64,000 nt of DNA from Actinospineispora spinosispora DSM 44797 (lineage in GTDB: Bacteria; Actinomycetota; Actinomycetes; Mycobacteriales; Pseudonocardiaceae). The position numbers and the translations under genes are program-made. Of this stretch, positions 25,716 through 34,216 are shown one piece after another. The stretch is taken from positions 1 through 64,000 of the forward strand of contig NZ_AUBB01000037.1 in the NCBI RefSeq assembly GCF_000429025.1, in the 5' to 3' direction. The notes beneath the pieces were generated by a model. That model searched no databases. It was not told where the DNA came from and was given only the letters and a program-made list of their open reading frames with translations. Within the stretch, counting starts at the first letter, position 1, and every line of letters begins with the position of its first letter.

Positions 25716-26593
25716 CGCTGTGGCCTCTCCGCGTGAGCCGCCACCAGGTCGGCGACGGTGGTCGGACGTTCGAACGGGACCATGTGGCCGCAGTCGGAGA
25801 CCACCTGGCAGTGCGTGGGCCGCAGCAGGGAGCGGACCCGGTCGAGAGAACCGATCGGCGTGACCGTGTCCCGCGCTCCCCAGATCAGCGTGATCGGCAC
25901 CGGCAGCTCGCCGGCCCGTCGGTACAGCTCGGCGCGGTCGAACAGCGGGAAGTGGCGCAGCGTCGCGAACAGCGCGTATCGGGAGCCCTCGCACCGGTAG
26001 GCATCGCGCACCAGAGCGGCCAGCTCGGCCCCGAGCACCGGATCCCGCACCTCGTGCCCCAGGTGGTGCTCCAGCAGCCGCCCGCCGAAACGCCGGGCGA
26101 GAAGACCCACCGTCAGGTCGGTGCCGAGCAGGAGCCGGTACGGAACAGGCCTCGGGCCGAGACCGGCCGGGCCGACCAGGGTCAGCGTGCTCACGGGGTG
26201 GGCGAGGGCGTGCGTCATCGCCACCAGCGCACCCATCGACGTGCCGACCAGGTGGTGCGGCGTCGGCAGGTCGAGCTCGCGGACGAGCTCGTCGAGCTGA
26301 CGGGCGAACAGCGCCTCGTCGTAGCGCCCCTGGACCCGATCGGACCAGCCCCGCCCGTAGCCGCTGTAGGTCAGGGTCCGCAGGCCGTGCGCATGCAGCG
26401 CCGCGACCGTGGAATCCCAGTAGAACAACGGCACCGTCAGACCGCCCACCAGTACGACGACGTCGCCGCCGTGCGGTCCGGTCAGCTCGTAGTGCGTCAC
26501 GCCGTCGGACAGCCGGACGAAGCTGCCCCGCAGCGTGGACCGGGTCGCGGCGTCGAGCCGACGGTCCTCACCGGGGGTGACGAAGTACCTCAC
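25712..26593 (-). CDS. Alpha/beta-fold hydrolase
   Basis: 293 residues from GTG 26593, whose GTGA overlaps the upstream stop. The oxyanion segment VVLVGGLTVP, nucleophile elbow VGTSMGALVAM (Ser), acid strand LIWGARDTVTPI and late His in SDCGHMVPFE complete the catalytic triad. The lid lies at residues 140-220. In this operon it could be a C-C bond hydrolase or an esterase acting with the flavin hydroxylase downstream. The exact substrate is unknown. Confidence 0.85.
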   Translation of the reverse strand: MRYFVTPGEDRRLDAATRSTLRGSFVRLSDGVTHYELTGPHGGDVVVLVGGLTVPLFYWDSTVAALHAHGLRTLTYSGYGRGWSDRVQGRYDEALFARQLDELVRELDLPTPHHLVGTSMGALVAMTHALAHPVSTLTLVGPAGLGPRPVPYRLLLGTDLTVGLLARRFGGRLLEHHLGHEVRDPVLGAELAALVRDAYRCEGSRYALFATLRHFPLFDRAELYRRAGELPVPITLIWGARDTVTPIGSLDRVRSLLRPTHCQVVSDCGHMVPFERPTTVADLVAAHAERPQR

Positions 26594-27411
26594 CGGCTCA
26601 CCGCCCGCGCGAACTCCGCGACCGCCTCGGCGACCCAGCGAGGATCCTCCTGCGGCAGCAGATGGCCGCCGTCGGGATGGACCTTCTCGGTGCAGCCGGT
26701 CAGGAACCGGGCGAAGTGCTGCCCGTCCATTCCCGCGCTGCGCAGCACCAGCGTCGGCGCGGTGATCCCCGGGATCTCCGCACTGCGGTCCGGCTGGTCG
26801 GTGCATGCCAGGTCGACCATCGCGCCGCGGTTGCCCGGCCGGTTCCACAGCCGGTGCGCGCGCTCGACCAGCTCCTCGTCGACGACGCCGCGATGCGCCG
26901 GACCGACGGCCTGGCGCAGACCCCGCGCGACCGCCGACCGGGGCACGAACCGCCGCAGCACCTGGCCGAACACAGGGTTGCGCGCGAGCCGCATGGCTGC
27001 CGGGACCCGCTTGCCCGGATAACCGGTGGCGTTGACCAGTACCAGACCCGCGACCCGGTGCGGGGTGTCGAGCGCGAGGTTCCAGGCGATGTTGCCGCCC
27101 AGCGAGTTGCCGACGACCACGCAGCGGGGTACCTCGACCGCGTCCAGGAACCGTGAGAGCGTCCCCGCGTAGGTCCGCACGCGGTAGTCGCGGTCGGGCC
27201 GGGGTCCGGTCACCCCGAACCCGGGCAGGTCCGGCCGAAGCACGTCGAACGAGTCCTCCAGTCGTCGAGCCACCGCCTCGACACCGTGCAGCGAGGATGC
27301 GCTGCCGTGCAGCAACACCACCGTCGGACCCGTCCCCGAACGCTTGTAGTGCATCCGCATGCCGTCCACCACGGCGAACCGCGAGTCGGGGTGCACGTCG
27401 TGATCACTCAT
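26590..27411 (-). CDS. Alpha/beta-fold hydrolase (MhpC/BphD-like)
   Basis: 273 residues from ATG 27411. HGSASSLHGVEAVARRL oxyanion segment, nucleophile VVGNSLGGNIAWN, acid in LVLRSAGMDGQ region and His in PDGGHLLPQEDP. The GNSLGG elbow and lid pattern recall meta-cleavage-product hydrolases. The start codon lies inside the left half of a palindromic operator (27409-27435), which it shares in sequence with the amidohydrolase promoter on the other side of the TetR gene. First gene of the three-gene operon. Confidence 0.86.
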   Translation of the reverse strand: MSDHDVHPDSRFAVVDGMRMHYKRSGTGPTVVLLHGSASSLHGVEAVARRLEDSFDVLRPDLPGFGVTGPRPDRDYRVRTYAGTLSRFLDAVEVPRCVVVGNSLGGNIAWNLALDTPHRVAGLVLVNATGYPGKRVPAAMRLARNPVFGQVLRRFVPRSAVARGLRQAVGPAHRGVVDEELVERAHRLWNRPGNRGAMVDLACTDQPDRSAEIPGITAPTLVLRSAGMDGQHFARFLTGCTEKVHPDGGHLLPQEDPRWVAEAVAEFARAVSR

Positions 27412-27435
27412 AATGGTTACAGCGTTGCCGTTATT
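27409..27435. promoter_or_regulatory. Operator site 1, CATAATGG-N11-CCGTTATT, overlapping the hydrolase start codon
   Basis: Half-sites 27409-27416 (CATAATGG) and 27428-27435 (CCGTTATT) with an 11-nt spacer. The first three bases are the complement of the hydrolase ATG. It is the near-copy of site 2 at 28146-28172, with the same spacing. It lies between the hydrolase operon and the TetR gene, 35 nt upstream of the TetR GTG. Confidence 0.65.
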
Positions 27436-27469
27436 GGCACCGGTGTCAACCCTCGGCATACTGGGCCGC

Positions 27470-28126
27470 GTGACCACGCGCCCCGAGCTGTCCGACCGGC
27501 GATCCCCGGGGCGTCCACCGGTCCCGCTGGAGCGGATCATCGCCACGGCCATCCAGATCCTCGACGAGGAGGGTGCCGACGCACTCTCGATGCGGACCCT
27601 GGCCCGGCGGCTGAACTCCGGCACGGCAACCCTGTACCGGCACTTCAGCGGCCGGGCCGAGCTCGTCGCCCACGTCATCGACGGAGTGCTCGGCGAAGGT
27701 CGGGTCGAGCCGGAGGTGATGCGGACGCTGTCCTGGTCACAGGCCTGCGAGACGCTCGCGCACGCCATGTTCGAGGTGTTCCGGCGCCACCCGGGTGTCG
27801 CGCCGCTGCTGGTGGATCAGGTCCCGGTCGGTCCGCACGCGATGGCGCAACGTGAGCAGGGGATCGCGCTGCTGCTCGACGCGGGCTTCTCGCCGGCGGA
27901 CGCCGCGCAGACCTGGGCGACACTGGCCAGGTACGTACTGGGGTTCGCGATCCAGCTCGCGGGCGGCGGATCGGAGGCGGGCGAGCCGTGGGCGGCGCCC
28001 GACATGAGTGCGTTTCCCGCGACGCTCAGCGTGGTGGAGCACCTGCCGATACCGCTGGAGCGGGAGTTCGCCTTCGGGCTGAACCTGCTCATCGGCGGGC
28101 TCGGGCGACTCAGGGGGCACGACTGA
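27470..28126 (+). CDS. TetR-family transcriptional regulator of the catabolic island
   Basis: 218 residues from GTG 27470 (VTTRPELSDRRSPGRPP). HTH: DALSMRTLARRLNSGTATLYRHFSGRAELVAHVID; the C-terminal domain is of the TetR_C type that follows the RPPVPLERIIATAIQILDEEG start. The frame is open from 27413 but that would begin inside the operator. It is flanked by two copies of the same palindrome, one over the hydrolase start on its left, one over the amidohydrolase start on its right, so it probably represses both sides and itself. Confidence 0.9.
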   Translation: MTTRPELSDRRSPGRPPVPLERIIATAIQILDEEGADALSMRTLARRLNSGTATLYRHFSGRAELVAHVIDGVLGEGRVEPEVMRTLSWSQACETLAHAMFEVFRRHPGVAPLLVDQVPVGPHAMAQREQGIALLLDAGFSPADAAQTWATLARYVLGFAIQLAGGGSEAGEPWAAPDMSAFPATLSVVEHLPIPLEREFAFGLNLLIGGLGRLRGHD

Positions 28127-28145
28127 GGCGTTGACCCGATCGCCC

Positions 28146-28172
28146 CATAATGGCTACGGTGTATCCATTATG
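28146..28172. promoter_or_regulatory. Operator site 2, CATAATGG-N11-CCATTATG, overlapping the amidohydrolase start codon
   Basis: A perfect palindrome with 8-bp arms (28146-28153 and 28165-28172) and an 11-nt spacer. The last three bases are the ATG of the amidohydrolase. Together with site 1 it defines the consensus CATAATGG-y-TAC-r-G-y-GT. There is no room for a ribosome-binding site between operator and start, which suggests a very short or leaderless transcript. Confidence 0.7.
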
Positions 28173-29474
28173 AAGGCTTTGCTGCGCGGCGCCCAGGTGA
28201 TCACGATGACCCCGGGCAGGCCCGACTGGGAGCGCGTCGACGTCCTGGTCGAGGGAACCCGTATCGCCGATGTCGGCCGGGACCTCGACGGCGGCGACGC
28301 CGAGGTCCTCGATCTCTCGGGCCGGGTCGTCATGCCCGGCCTGGTCAACGCCCATCTGCACACCTGGCAGACCGGGCTGCGCACCGTCGGCGTCGACTGG
28401 ACGCTGTCGCGGTACCTGACGCTCGCCCACGGCACCCTCGCCGGCTACTACCGCCCGGAGGACATGCGCATCGCGAGCCTGGCCGGTGCGCTGAGCCAGC
28501 TGAACAGCGGCGTGACGACGGTGGGCGACTGGTGCCACAACACTCCGACCCCCGAGCATTCCGACGCCGCGATCGAGGGGTTCCTCCGGTCCGGCATCCG
28601 GACGGTCTTCCTGCACGGCAGGCGGTACAGCCTGCCGGAGCCCCACCCGGTGACCGAGATCGACCGGCTCCTCGCGCGCAGCCACGAGCTGCTCACCGTG
28701 GGGATGGCGATCCCCGGCCCGCAGCTGTCCCCGGCCGACGTCGCCGTCGCCGACTTCCGGGCCGCCGCCGAGCGCGGCATCGTCGTGTCTATGCACCAGA
28801 GCGGCGGCGACCCGCAACCCGCGTGGGACGTCGTCCGAGAGGCGCGGCTGTTCGGCCCGCTCACCAACATCGTCCACGGCGCGGGCCTCACCGACAGCTG
28901 GACCAGGACCCTCGTCGACGCGGGTGTCAGCTTCACGACGACCGCGGAGAACGAGCTCGGTCAGGGCCACGGCGCCCCGATCACCGCGCGGCTGCTGCCG
29001 ATCGGCGCCGCGCCGTCGCTCGGCACCGACACCGACGCCGTCGTGCCCGGCGACCTGCTGGTGTCCGCCCGCGTCGCACTCGCCCAGCAACGCGGCCTCG
29101 ACCACGACCACCACCGACAGGCCCACGGGGTCTTCTCGCACGAACCGACGGTCACCGCGATGCAGGCGCTGCGCTGGGCGACCGTCGAAGGAGCCCGCGC
29201 GCTCGGCCTCGCCGACGACGTCGGCCGGCTGGAACCGGGCATGCGGGCGGACCTCATCGCCGTCGACGCGCGCGCACTCAACCTGTGGCCGGCGCACGAC
29301 CCGGTCGCGGCGGCGCTGCACGCGGGCGTCGGCGACATCGAGTCGGTGATGGTCGCCGGACGCTGGCGCAAGCGCGACCACACACTCGTCGACGTCGAGG
29401 TCGAACGGGTGAAGGAGGAGCTGGCGGACTCGGCCGGGCACATCGTCGCCGCCCTCGGGGCCACGCGCTCCTAG
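28170..29474 (+). CDS. Amidohydrolase family protein (AtzA/TrzA-like)
   Basis: 434 residues from ATG 28170. Metal-ligand pattern of the cytosine-deaminase-like clade: NAHLHTW (HxH) after GRVVMPGLV, His in VSMHQSGGD, His in IVHGAGLTDSW and Asp in SLGTDTDAVVPGD. An N-terminal and C-terminal beta-sandwich segment (ALRGAQVITM-like start and LIAVDAR) bracket the barrel. Such enzymes hydrolyse C-N or C-Cl bonds on ring compounds. It shares its operator with the opposite-facing monooxygenase operon, so both are likely induced by the same compound. Confidence 0.88.
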   Translation: MKALLRGAQVITMTPGRPDWERVDVLVEGTRIADVGRDLDGGDAEVLDLSGRVVMPGLVNAHLHTWQTGLRTVGVDWTLSRYLTLAHGTLAGYYRPEDMRIASLAGALSQLNSGVTTVGDWCHNTPTPEHSDAAIEGFLRSGIRTVFLHGRRYSLPEPHPVTEIDRLLARSHELLTVGMAIPGPQLSPADVAVADFRAAAERGIVVSMHQSGGDPQPAWDVVREARLFGPLTNIVHGAGLTDSWTRTLVDAGVSFTTTAENELGQGHGAPITARLLPIGAAPSLGTDTDAVVPGDLLVSARVALAQQRGLDHDHHRQAHGVFSHEPTVTAMQALRWATVEGARALGLADDVGRLEPGMRADLIAVDARALNLWPAHDPVAAALHAGVGDIESVMVAGRWRKRDHTLVDVEVERVKEELADSAGHIVAALGATRS

Positions 29475-29604
29475 GTATGCGCCGAGGGCGGGTCGCGGTA
29501 TCGCTATCACCGTCTTCTCCCCGGGGCCACGGCCGGTCATCATGCTGGGAACCCGGTCGGGCAGACGTCGCCGGGAGAGCCCAGGCGGGGACCGGTGAGC
29601 GCTC

Positions 29605-30612
29605 ATGCCGATGATCGACACCTCGGTGCTGGTCGACGGCTTCTTCTCCCCGACCGAGTCGAACCCGGTGGCGGGACAGGCCGAGGACCAGGTCGTCGAG
29701 TGGCTGTGGCGGGTCGGTTTCCTCACCAGCCCGCGCCAGGAGGCGCATCTGCGGTCGTTCGAGCTCGGGCTCTACCACGGCATCGTCACACCGCGCGCCG
29801 ACGTGGCGGCGATGGTGCTCGGTCTGAAGTGGTTCTGCTGGGGCTCGCTCGCCGACGACCAGTACGACAACTACGAGGGCAAGGACGGGGAACGGCGGTT
29901 CGCCGAGGTCGTGAGCGACATGCGCGCGGTGATCGCGGGGCAGGGGATATCGCCGTCGAACCCGGTCGTCGCCGGGTTCGCCGACTACTGGCCGGACCTG
30001 ACCCGCTGCCTGGACGAGGTGGGGCGGCGCCGGATCACCGTCGACTACCTCGGCTACCTGGAGGCGGTCGCGCTGCAGAACCGGTACCACGCGCGCGGTG
30101 AGGTGCCGGACGAGGCGACGTTCGTCCCGATGCGCAGGCGCACCGTCGCGATGATCTTCCAGGTCGACGTGCTCGAAGTGGTCAGCGCGTACCGGATCCC
30201 CGAAACGCTGCGGGACGGTGCGGTGTTCCGCGAGCTGGTGCGGTGTTTCGCGGATGTCGCCGCGTGGCACAACGACGTCTACGGGGTGGAGAAGGACGTC
30301 GCCGACGGCCAGACCTGCAACATGGTGCGGGTGCTCGCGGAGTCGACGCGGTGCGGTCTCGACGAGGCGGCGGCGCGGGTGGTCGAACGCGCGAGGCACC
30401 GGCAACACGTGTTCCTGACCTGCGAACGGCAGCTGCCGGGGCTCGCCACGGAACTGGGACTCGCGCCGGAGTCCGCCGAGCAGGCACTCGGTCTGGCGCG
30501 CGATCTGCGGGCATACCTGTACGCCAACCTGATCTGGTGCGGGCGGACCCGCCGCTACGACCTGGAACTGCCAAGGACCCGAGGCACGTTCGACGACGTG
30601 CTGTCTGGCTGA
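29605..30612 (+). CDS. Class I terpene synthase
   Basis: 335 residues. The Asp-rich motif is DDQYD (in LADDQYDNYEG), the pyrophosphate-sensing region is RRRTVAM, the second metal motif is NDVYGVEKD (in AAWHNDVYGVEKDV), and the C-terminal RY pair is in RTRRYDL. Length is typical for bacterial sesqui- or diterpene cyclases. In the NSE motif the usual Ser is Gly and the final Glu is Asp. It cyclises a linear prenyl diphosphate in the cytoplasm. No prenyltransferase or P450 lies next to it. Start ATG 29605 is preceded by a weak GGGGA; ATG 29611 is an alternative. Confidence 0.88.
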   Translation: MPMIDTSVLVDGFFSPTESNPVAGQAEDQVVEWLWRVGFLTSPRQEAHLRSFELGLYHGIVTPRADVAAMVLGLKWFCWGSLADDQYDNYEGKDGERRFAEVVSDMRAVIAGQGISPSNPVVAGFADYWPDLTRCLDEVGRRRITVDYLGYLEAVALQNRYHARGEVPDEATFVPMRRRTVAMIFQVDVLEVVSAYRIPETLRDGAVFRELVRCFADVAAWHNDVYGVEKDVADGQTCNMVRVLAESTRCGLDEAAARVVERARHRQHVFLTCERQLPGLATELGLAPESAEQALGLARDLRAYLYANLIWCGRTRRYDLELPRTRGTFDDVLSG

Positions 30613-30652
30613 GTGCGCCCGAAGGTGTCTGACCTGGGATTATGCTCAGCGT

Positions 30653-31477
30653 GTGAGCCAGCCTCCGCACGCGGTCCTGGTGGCTTTCGGAGCCACGGAG
30701 CCTCCAGTCGGTCTGGCCGGAGGCAAGGGTGAGACGTGGCGGGCCGGCCGGCTGGCGTTGAAGCCGGTGGAGTTCGAGCCGGAGACGCTCTGGCGCGCCG
30801 ACGTGCTCGCCGCACTGCCGGACTCGCCCGAGTTCCGGATCGCCCGGCCCGTCCGGACGTTGGGCGGGGCGTGGATCGCCGAGGGCTGGGAGGCGACCAC
30901 GATCGTCGCCGGTGACCCGGACGTGTCGCGGCCCGACGACGTGCTGCGCGCCGGGAACGCCTTCCACACGGCCATCGCGGACCTGTCCAGGCCCGCGTTC
31001 CTGGACGACCGCGACGACCCGTGGGCCTTCGGGGACCGGGTGGCGTGGGAAGAGCTCCCGGCCCGGGTGTCCCCGGGGGCGTCGGACCTGCTGGAGCAGC
31101 TGGTTCGGTCGCGCCGCCCGGTCGAGCTGGAATCCCAGGTCGTGCACGGCGATCTGCTGGGCAATGTGCTGTTCGCCGACGGGCTGCCGCCGGCGGTCAT
31201 CGACTGGCCCGCGTACTGGCGGCCGGCGTCCTGGGCGTCGGCGGTCGCGGTCGTCGACGCCCTGTGCTGGTACGGCGCTGCACCCGAGCTGGCCGCGCGA
31301 TGGTCGCACCTGCCGGAGTGGGGCCAGATGCTCGTCCGCGCGCTGATCTATCGCATCGCCACCGACGACGCGGCACTCGGGTCGGTCGGCTGGACACGGG
31401 CCCAACTGTCGGCCTACCGGCCCGTGGTCGATCTCGCGGTGTCGTTCCCGGGGGTAAATGTGCTGGACCGCGGCTGA
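30653..31477 (+). CDS. TIGR02569-like protein, phosphotransferase fold
   Basis: 274 residues from GTG 30653. VLVAFGATEPPVGLAGGKGETWRAGRLALKPV is the N-terminal nucleotide-binding region of an actinobacterial family distantly related to aminoglycoside phosphotransferases; the catalytic loop and metal motifs appear as VVHGDLLGNVLF and AVIDWPAYW. Family function is unknown. It follows the terpene synthase by 40 nt and precedes the membrane protein by 20 nt, so all three may be cotranscribed. Confidence 0.72.
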   Translation: MSQPPHAVLVAFGATEPPVGLAGGKGETWRAGRLALKPVEFEPETLWRADVLAALPDSPEFRIARPVRTLGGAWIAEGWEATTIVAGDPDVSRPDDVLRAGNAFHTAIADLSRPAFLDDRDDPWAFGDRVAWEELPARVSPGASDLLEQLVRSRRPVELESQVVHGDLLGNVLFADGLPPAVIDWPAYWRPASWASAVAVVDALCWYGAAPELAARWSHLPEWGQMLVRALIYRIATDDAALGSVGWTRAQLSAYRPVVDLAVSFPGVNVLDRG

Positions 31478-31497
31478 CGGGCAACTAGGTTGGCTCG

Positions 31498-32526
31498 ATG
31501 CTGACCACCCGACTGTCGCGAGTGCTGTCGCTCGCGGTGCTGTGGGCCTGCGCGGTGTGCTGGGCGGTGTCGGCGACCGTGTGGCAACCGGTCGCCGAGC
31601 AGGCGCACGGGCCGGGCCCGCTGGAGATCGGCACCTACTGGATGCGGGACCTGCGGATCGCGGTCATGGTGCTGGCCGCCTCGGCGATCGTCTGGCGGGG
31701 CAGCGGCCGACGTGGGGTCGGATGGTGTGCGCTCGCCGTCGGGGCGGCCTGGCTCGTGCTCGACGTGGTCGTCGATCGCGCCGACCCGGCCGGTGCCGGC
31801 GCCTGCGTCGGCCTCGCGACGACCGCCGGTCTGCTGCTCACCGGTCTGTGGTGGTGGGCGGGCAGGGGCGGACCCGGCGACTTGACCGAGGGCCTGTCGG
31901 TCGCCGCGGTGCTGGCGGTGACGGTGGCGAACAGCCAGATGTGGGTTCCGACGGCACCGGAGTCGGTTTCGATGCTGTGGACGCCCCTTCGCCTGGCGCT
32001 GCTGGCCGTCGGGTGCGTCGTCGTTCTCGGCTGCGTCGCGGCCGCCGGTCGGGGCTCGGTCGTCATGTTGCGCACCGTGCTGGGCGCGCTCGTCGTGGTG
32101 AGCCTGGCGCTGTCCTTCGGGCCCGTTCCCTGGCTCTGGACGATCCTGCTGTTCGCGCTGTACGTGTGGGCACTGACCGCGACCACCGGTGCGCTGTGGG
32201 CGGCCCGCACACCCGCGGTGTGGCTGGGCGCCTGCGCCGCGGTCGTCCTGGGCTGGGTGCTGCCCCTCTCGCTGGTGATGATGACCTGGGCGCAGTGGTG
32301 GCACTTCCTGTCCCGGTACAACGAGTGGGTGATCGGGGACTACCTGACCGCGCTCGCCGGCAACCCGCCCGTCTACGACCCGCAGGCGTACACGCCCAGC
32401 CTCTACCTGGCCGGTGTCGTCGGGCTGTTCTTCGGCGCCGTCGTCATCGCTGGGGGAGCGGTGGCCCGGCGGACGCCAGCCAGTCCGTCAGCGCCCGTGC
32501 CGTCCGATGCGGCTGGTCCTCGGTGA
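31498..32526 (+). CDS. Multi-pass membrane protein of unknown function
   Basis: 342 residues with about nine hydrophobic segments, rich in Ala, Val, Leu and Trp, and a polar Pro/Ala tail of about 20 residues. A short extracellular-type loop carries PEWRR-free text such as YNEWVIGDYLTALAGNPP. No signature of a known transporter or enzyme was recognised. Its last 83 nt overlap the 3' end of the hydrolase gene on the opposite strand, an unusually long convergent overlap. Confidence 0.65.
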   Translation: MLTTRLSRVLSLAVLWACAVCWAVSATVWQPVAEQAHGPGPLEIGTYWMRDLRIAVMVLAASAIVWRGSGRRGVGWCALAVGAAWLVLDVVVDRADPAGAGACVGLATTAGLLLTGLWWWAGRGGPGDLTEGLSVAAVLAVTVANSQMWVPTAPESVSMLWTPLRLALLAVGCVVVLGCVAAAGRGSVVMLRTVLGALVVVSLALSFGPVPWLWTILLFALYVWALTATTGALWAARTPAVWLGACAAVVLGWVLPLSLVMMTWAQWWHFLSRYNEWVIGDYLTALAGNPPVYDPQAYTPSLYLAGVVGLFFGAVVIAGGAVARRTPASPSAPVPSDAAGPR

Positions 32527-33349
32527 CGTAGGTGAACGCATCGGGCACCGTGCGCAGCTCGGCGTTCAGCGACCGGGCGTAGCGCTCGGCGCTGGCCAGC
32601 GGGAACACGTGGTCCTCGGCGGCCCAGAGCAACAGCACGGGCTTGTCGAAGCGGCGGACCAGCTGATCGGCGGCCCGCTTGCTGAACCGGTCGGACACGC
32701 TGCCGATGGCCTTGCGGCCGTCGTGACGGATCGCGGCACGGGTCAGCACCGGGCGGATGTAGCTGAGCATCGCGGGAGTGTCGATGGGGTGTTTCGCCAG
32801 CCAGCCGTAGGTGTTGCGCCATCGCCAGGTCAGCCGTAGCCGCAGCGCCTGGTGCAGCGCTAGGTAGCTGAGCGGATGGGTCGCGGTGGTCTTCAACAGG
32901 CCGAACCCGCCCGGTGTCGGTGGCCAGGTGCACTCCGGTGTCTCGCACGTGGCCAGCACGAGCCTGCCCAGCCGGTGCGGATGGTCGGCGGCGACGAGCT
33001 GGCTGTACGCGCCGCCGGAGTCGTTGCCGACGAGCGTCACGTCCGACAGCCCGAGTACGTCCAGCAGCTCGGCGATCATGGCGGCGATACCCGGTGGGGA
33101 CAGGTCCGCGTCCCGGTCCACCGGGGCGACGTGCGAGCCGAGCGGCAGATCAGGGGTGATGCAGCGGAACCGGCCGCGCAGCAACGGGACGAGCTTGCGC
33201 CAGATGTTGGCGTTGACCAGGTAGCCGTGCACGAACACGAGGACCGGCAGGTCACCGCCGCTGTCGTGGTAGCGCAGCGGTCCGTTGCTCAGCGCCGCCT
33301 CGCGCGGAATGCCGAGCCGGGAGTCACGCCAGATGATCGGATCGGCCAC
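32444..33349 (-). CDS. Alpha/beta-fold hydrolase with Asp at the nucleophile position (haloalkane-dehalogenase-like)
   Basis: 301 residues, GTG start at 33349. FVHGYLVNANIWRKL is the oxyanion strand; the nucleophile elbow is LVGNDSGGAYSQ, where the nucleophile position of Gly-x-Nuc-x-Gly is Asp, as in haloalkane and haloacetate dehalogenases; then LWAAEDHVFPL (acid) and a late His in EDQPHRTAR. Related to epoxide hydrolase/dehalogenase-type enzymes; whether halides are released is inference. A long palindrome lies 18 nt upstream. Confidence 0.78.
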   Translation of the reverse strand: MADPIIWRDSRLGIPREAALSNGPLRYHDSGGDLPVLVFVHGYLVNANIWRKLVPLLRGRFRCITPDLPLGSHVAPVDRDADLSPPGIAAMIAELLDVLGLSDVTLVGNDSGGAYSQLVAADHPHRLGRLVLATCETPECTWPPTPGGFGLLKTTATHPLSYLALHQALRLRLTWRWRNTYGWLAKHPIDTPAMLSYIRPVLTRAAIRHDGRKAIGSVSDRFSKRAADQLVRRFDKPVLLLWAAEDHVFPLASAERYARSLNAELRTVPDAFTYVTEDQPHRTARALTDWLASAGPPLPQR

Positions 33350-33366
33350 GGAGCCACCACCTCCTT

Positions 33367-33391
33367 ACTTCTTGCAATGATTATAAGAAGT
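33367..33391. promoter_or_regulatory. Palindrome ACTTCTT-N11-AAGAAGT upstream of the hydrolase gene
   Basis: Perfect 7-bp arms (33367-33373, 33385-33391) with an 11-nt spacer, the same spacing as the TetR-type sites at 27409 and 28146 but a different sequence. No regulator gene is adjacent; the controller must be elsewhere. Confidence 0.45.
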
Positions 33392-33436
33392 GGTGACGAT
33401 CAGGTGCAATGCCGCCGAGGGATTCGGCGGATCGAG

Positions 33437-34156
33437 CTAGTCGTCGCAGTACTCGTCGATCGCGGTCTGCTCGTCGGCGAAGGCCGTGTCGAAGGCTCGG
33501 ACGTCGGCGTAGTCCCGTCTGGCCACCTCGAGATACCGGCGGACGTCGTCGGCGTAGTGCTGGCCGCCGTAGTCGGTGGCGTAGCGCTGGGACGGTTCCG
33601 ACGACGCCGCCCAGGTCAGTCCCCGGTCGGCCATGAACCGGTCGATCAGGGACAGCTGGCGGGTCTCTTCGGCGAACTCCGCGACGCGGTCCTGGTAGAT
33701 CTCATGAGCGGTCGGGGACTGCCCGAAGACGTGCTCGAACGACTCCCGCGCCGACGGCTGCTCGGCGGCCGGCGCCGCGGTCAGGGCGTTCCAGATCGGC
33801 TGGGCGATCAGCGTGGTGACGATCGGGGTGCCGTTGAGGGTCGCCGCCGGCTCGGTCGTCTCGAACACGGAGCCGAGGCTGTTGCGTTCGAAGGCGGCGA
33901 GCAGCTCCTCGATGGTGTCGAGCGGTTCTTCGGTGGCGAAGGCACCGTCGCGCAGCCGGGCGTGGAAGTACTCCAGCAGCAGGTCGGTGTTGGCGGTCTC
34001 CTCGTCGACGTCGATCGAGCCGAGCCGGTTGTAGTAACCCGGGATGCCCAGTGCCGTCGGCCGGTAGGACCCGTCGGTCCGCTCGAGCATGACGAGGACC
34101 GCCTCGCGGCTCAGGCTGAGGCCGGTGATCATGCATCTGCAGTCGTAGAACCCCAT
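33437..34156 (-). CDS. Hypothetical protein, soluble
   Basis: 239 residues from ATG 34156, preceded by a strong GGGGAGGGG ribosome-binding site. The N-terminus is MGFYDCRCMITGLSL with two cysteines; the rest is acidic, alpha-helical in character, ending in DEYCDD. No family was recognised. It is divergent from the NRPS cluster across a 480-nt gap that holds palindromes, and might be part of that regulon or merely adjacent. Confidence 0.6.
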   Translation of the reverse strand: MGFYDCRCMITGLSLSREAVLVMLERTDGSYRPTALGIPGYYNRLGSIDVDEETANTDLLLEYFHARLRDGAFATEEPLDTIEELLAAFERNSLGSVFETTEPAATLNGTPIVTTLIAQPIWNALTAAPAAEQPSARESFEHVFGQSPTAHEIYQDRVAEFAEETRQLSLIDRFMADRGLTWAASSEPSQRYATDYGGQHYADDVRRYLEVARRDYADVRAFDTAFADEQTAIDEYCDD

Positions 34157-34216
34157 GGTTTCCCCTCCCCGAGAGTGTCGGGCGACATCGGTCGGCGCCA
34201 CTCGAATGCCAACATG

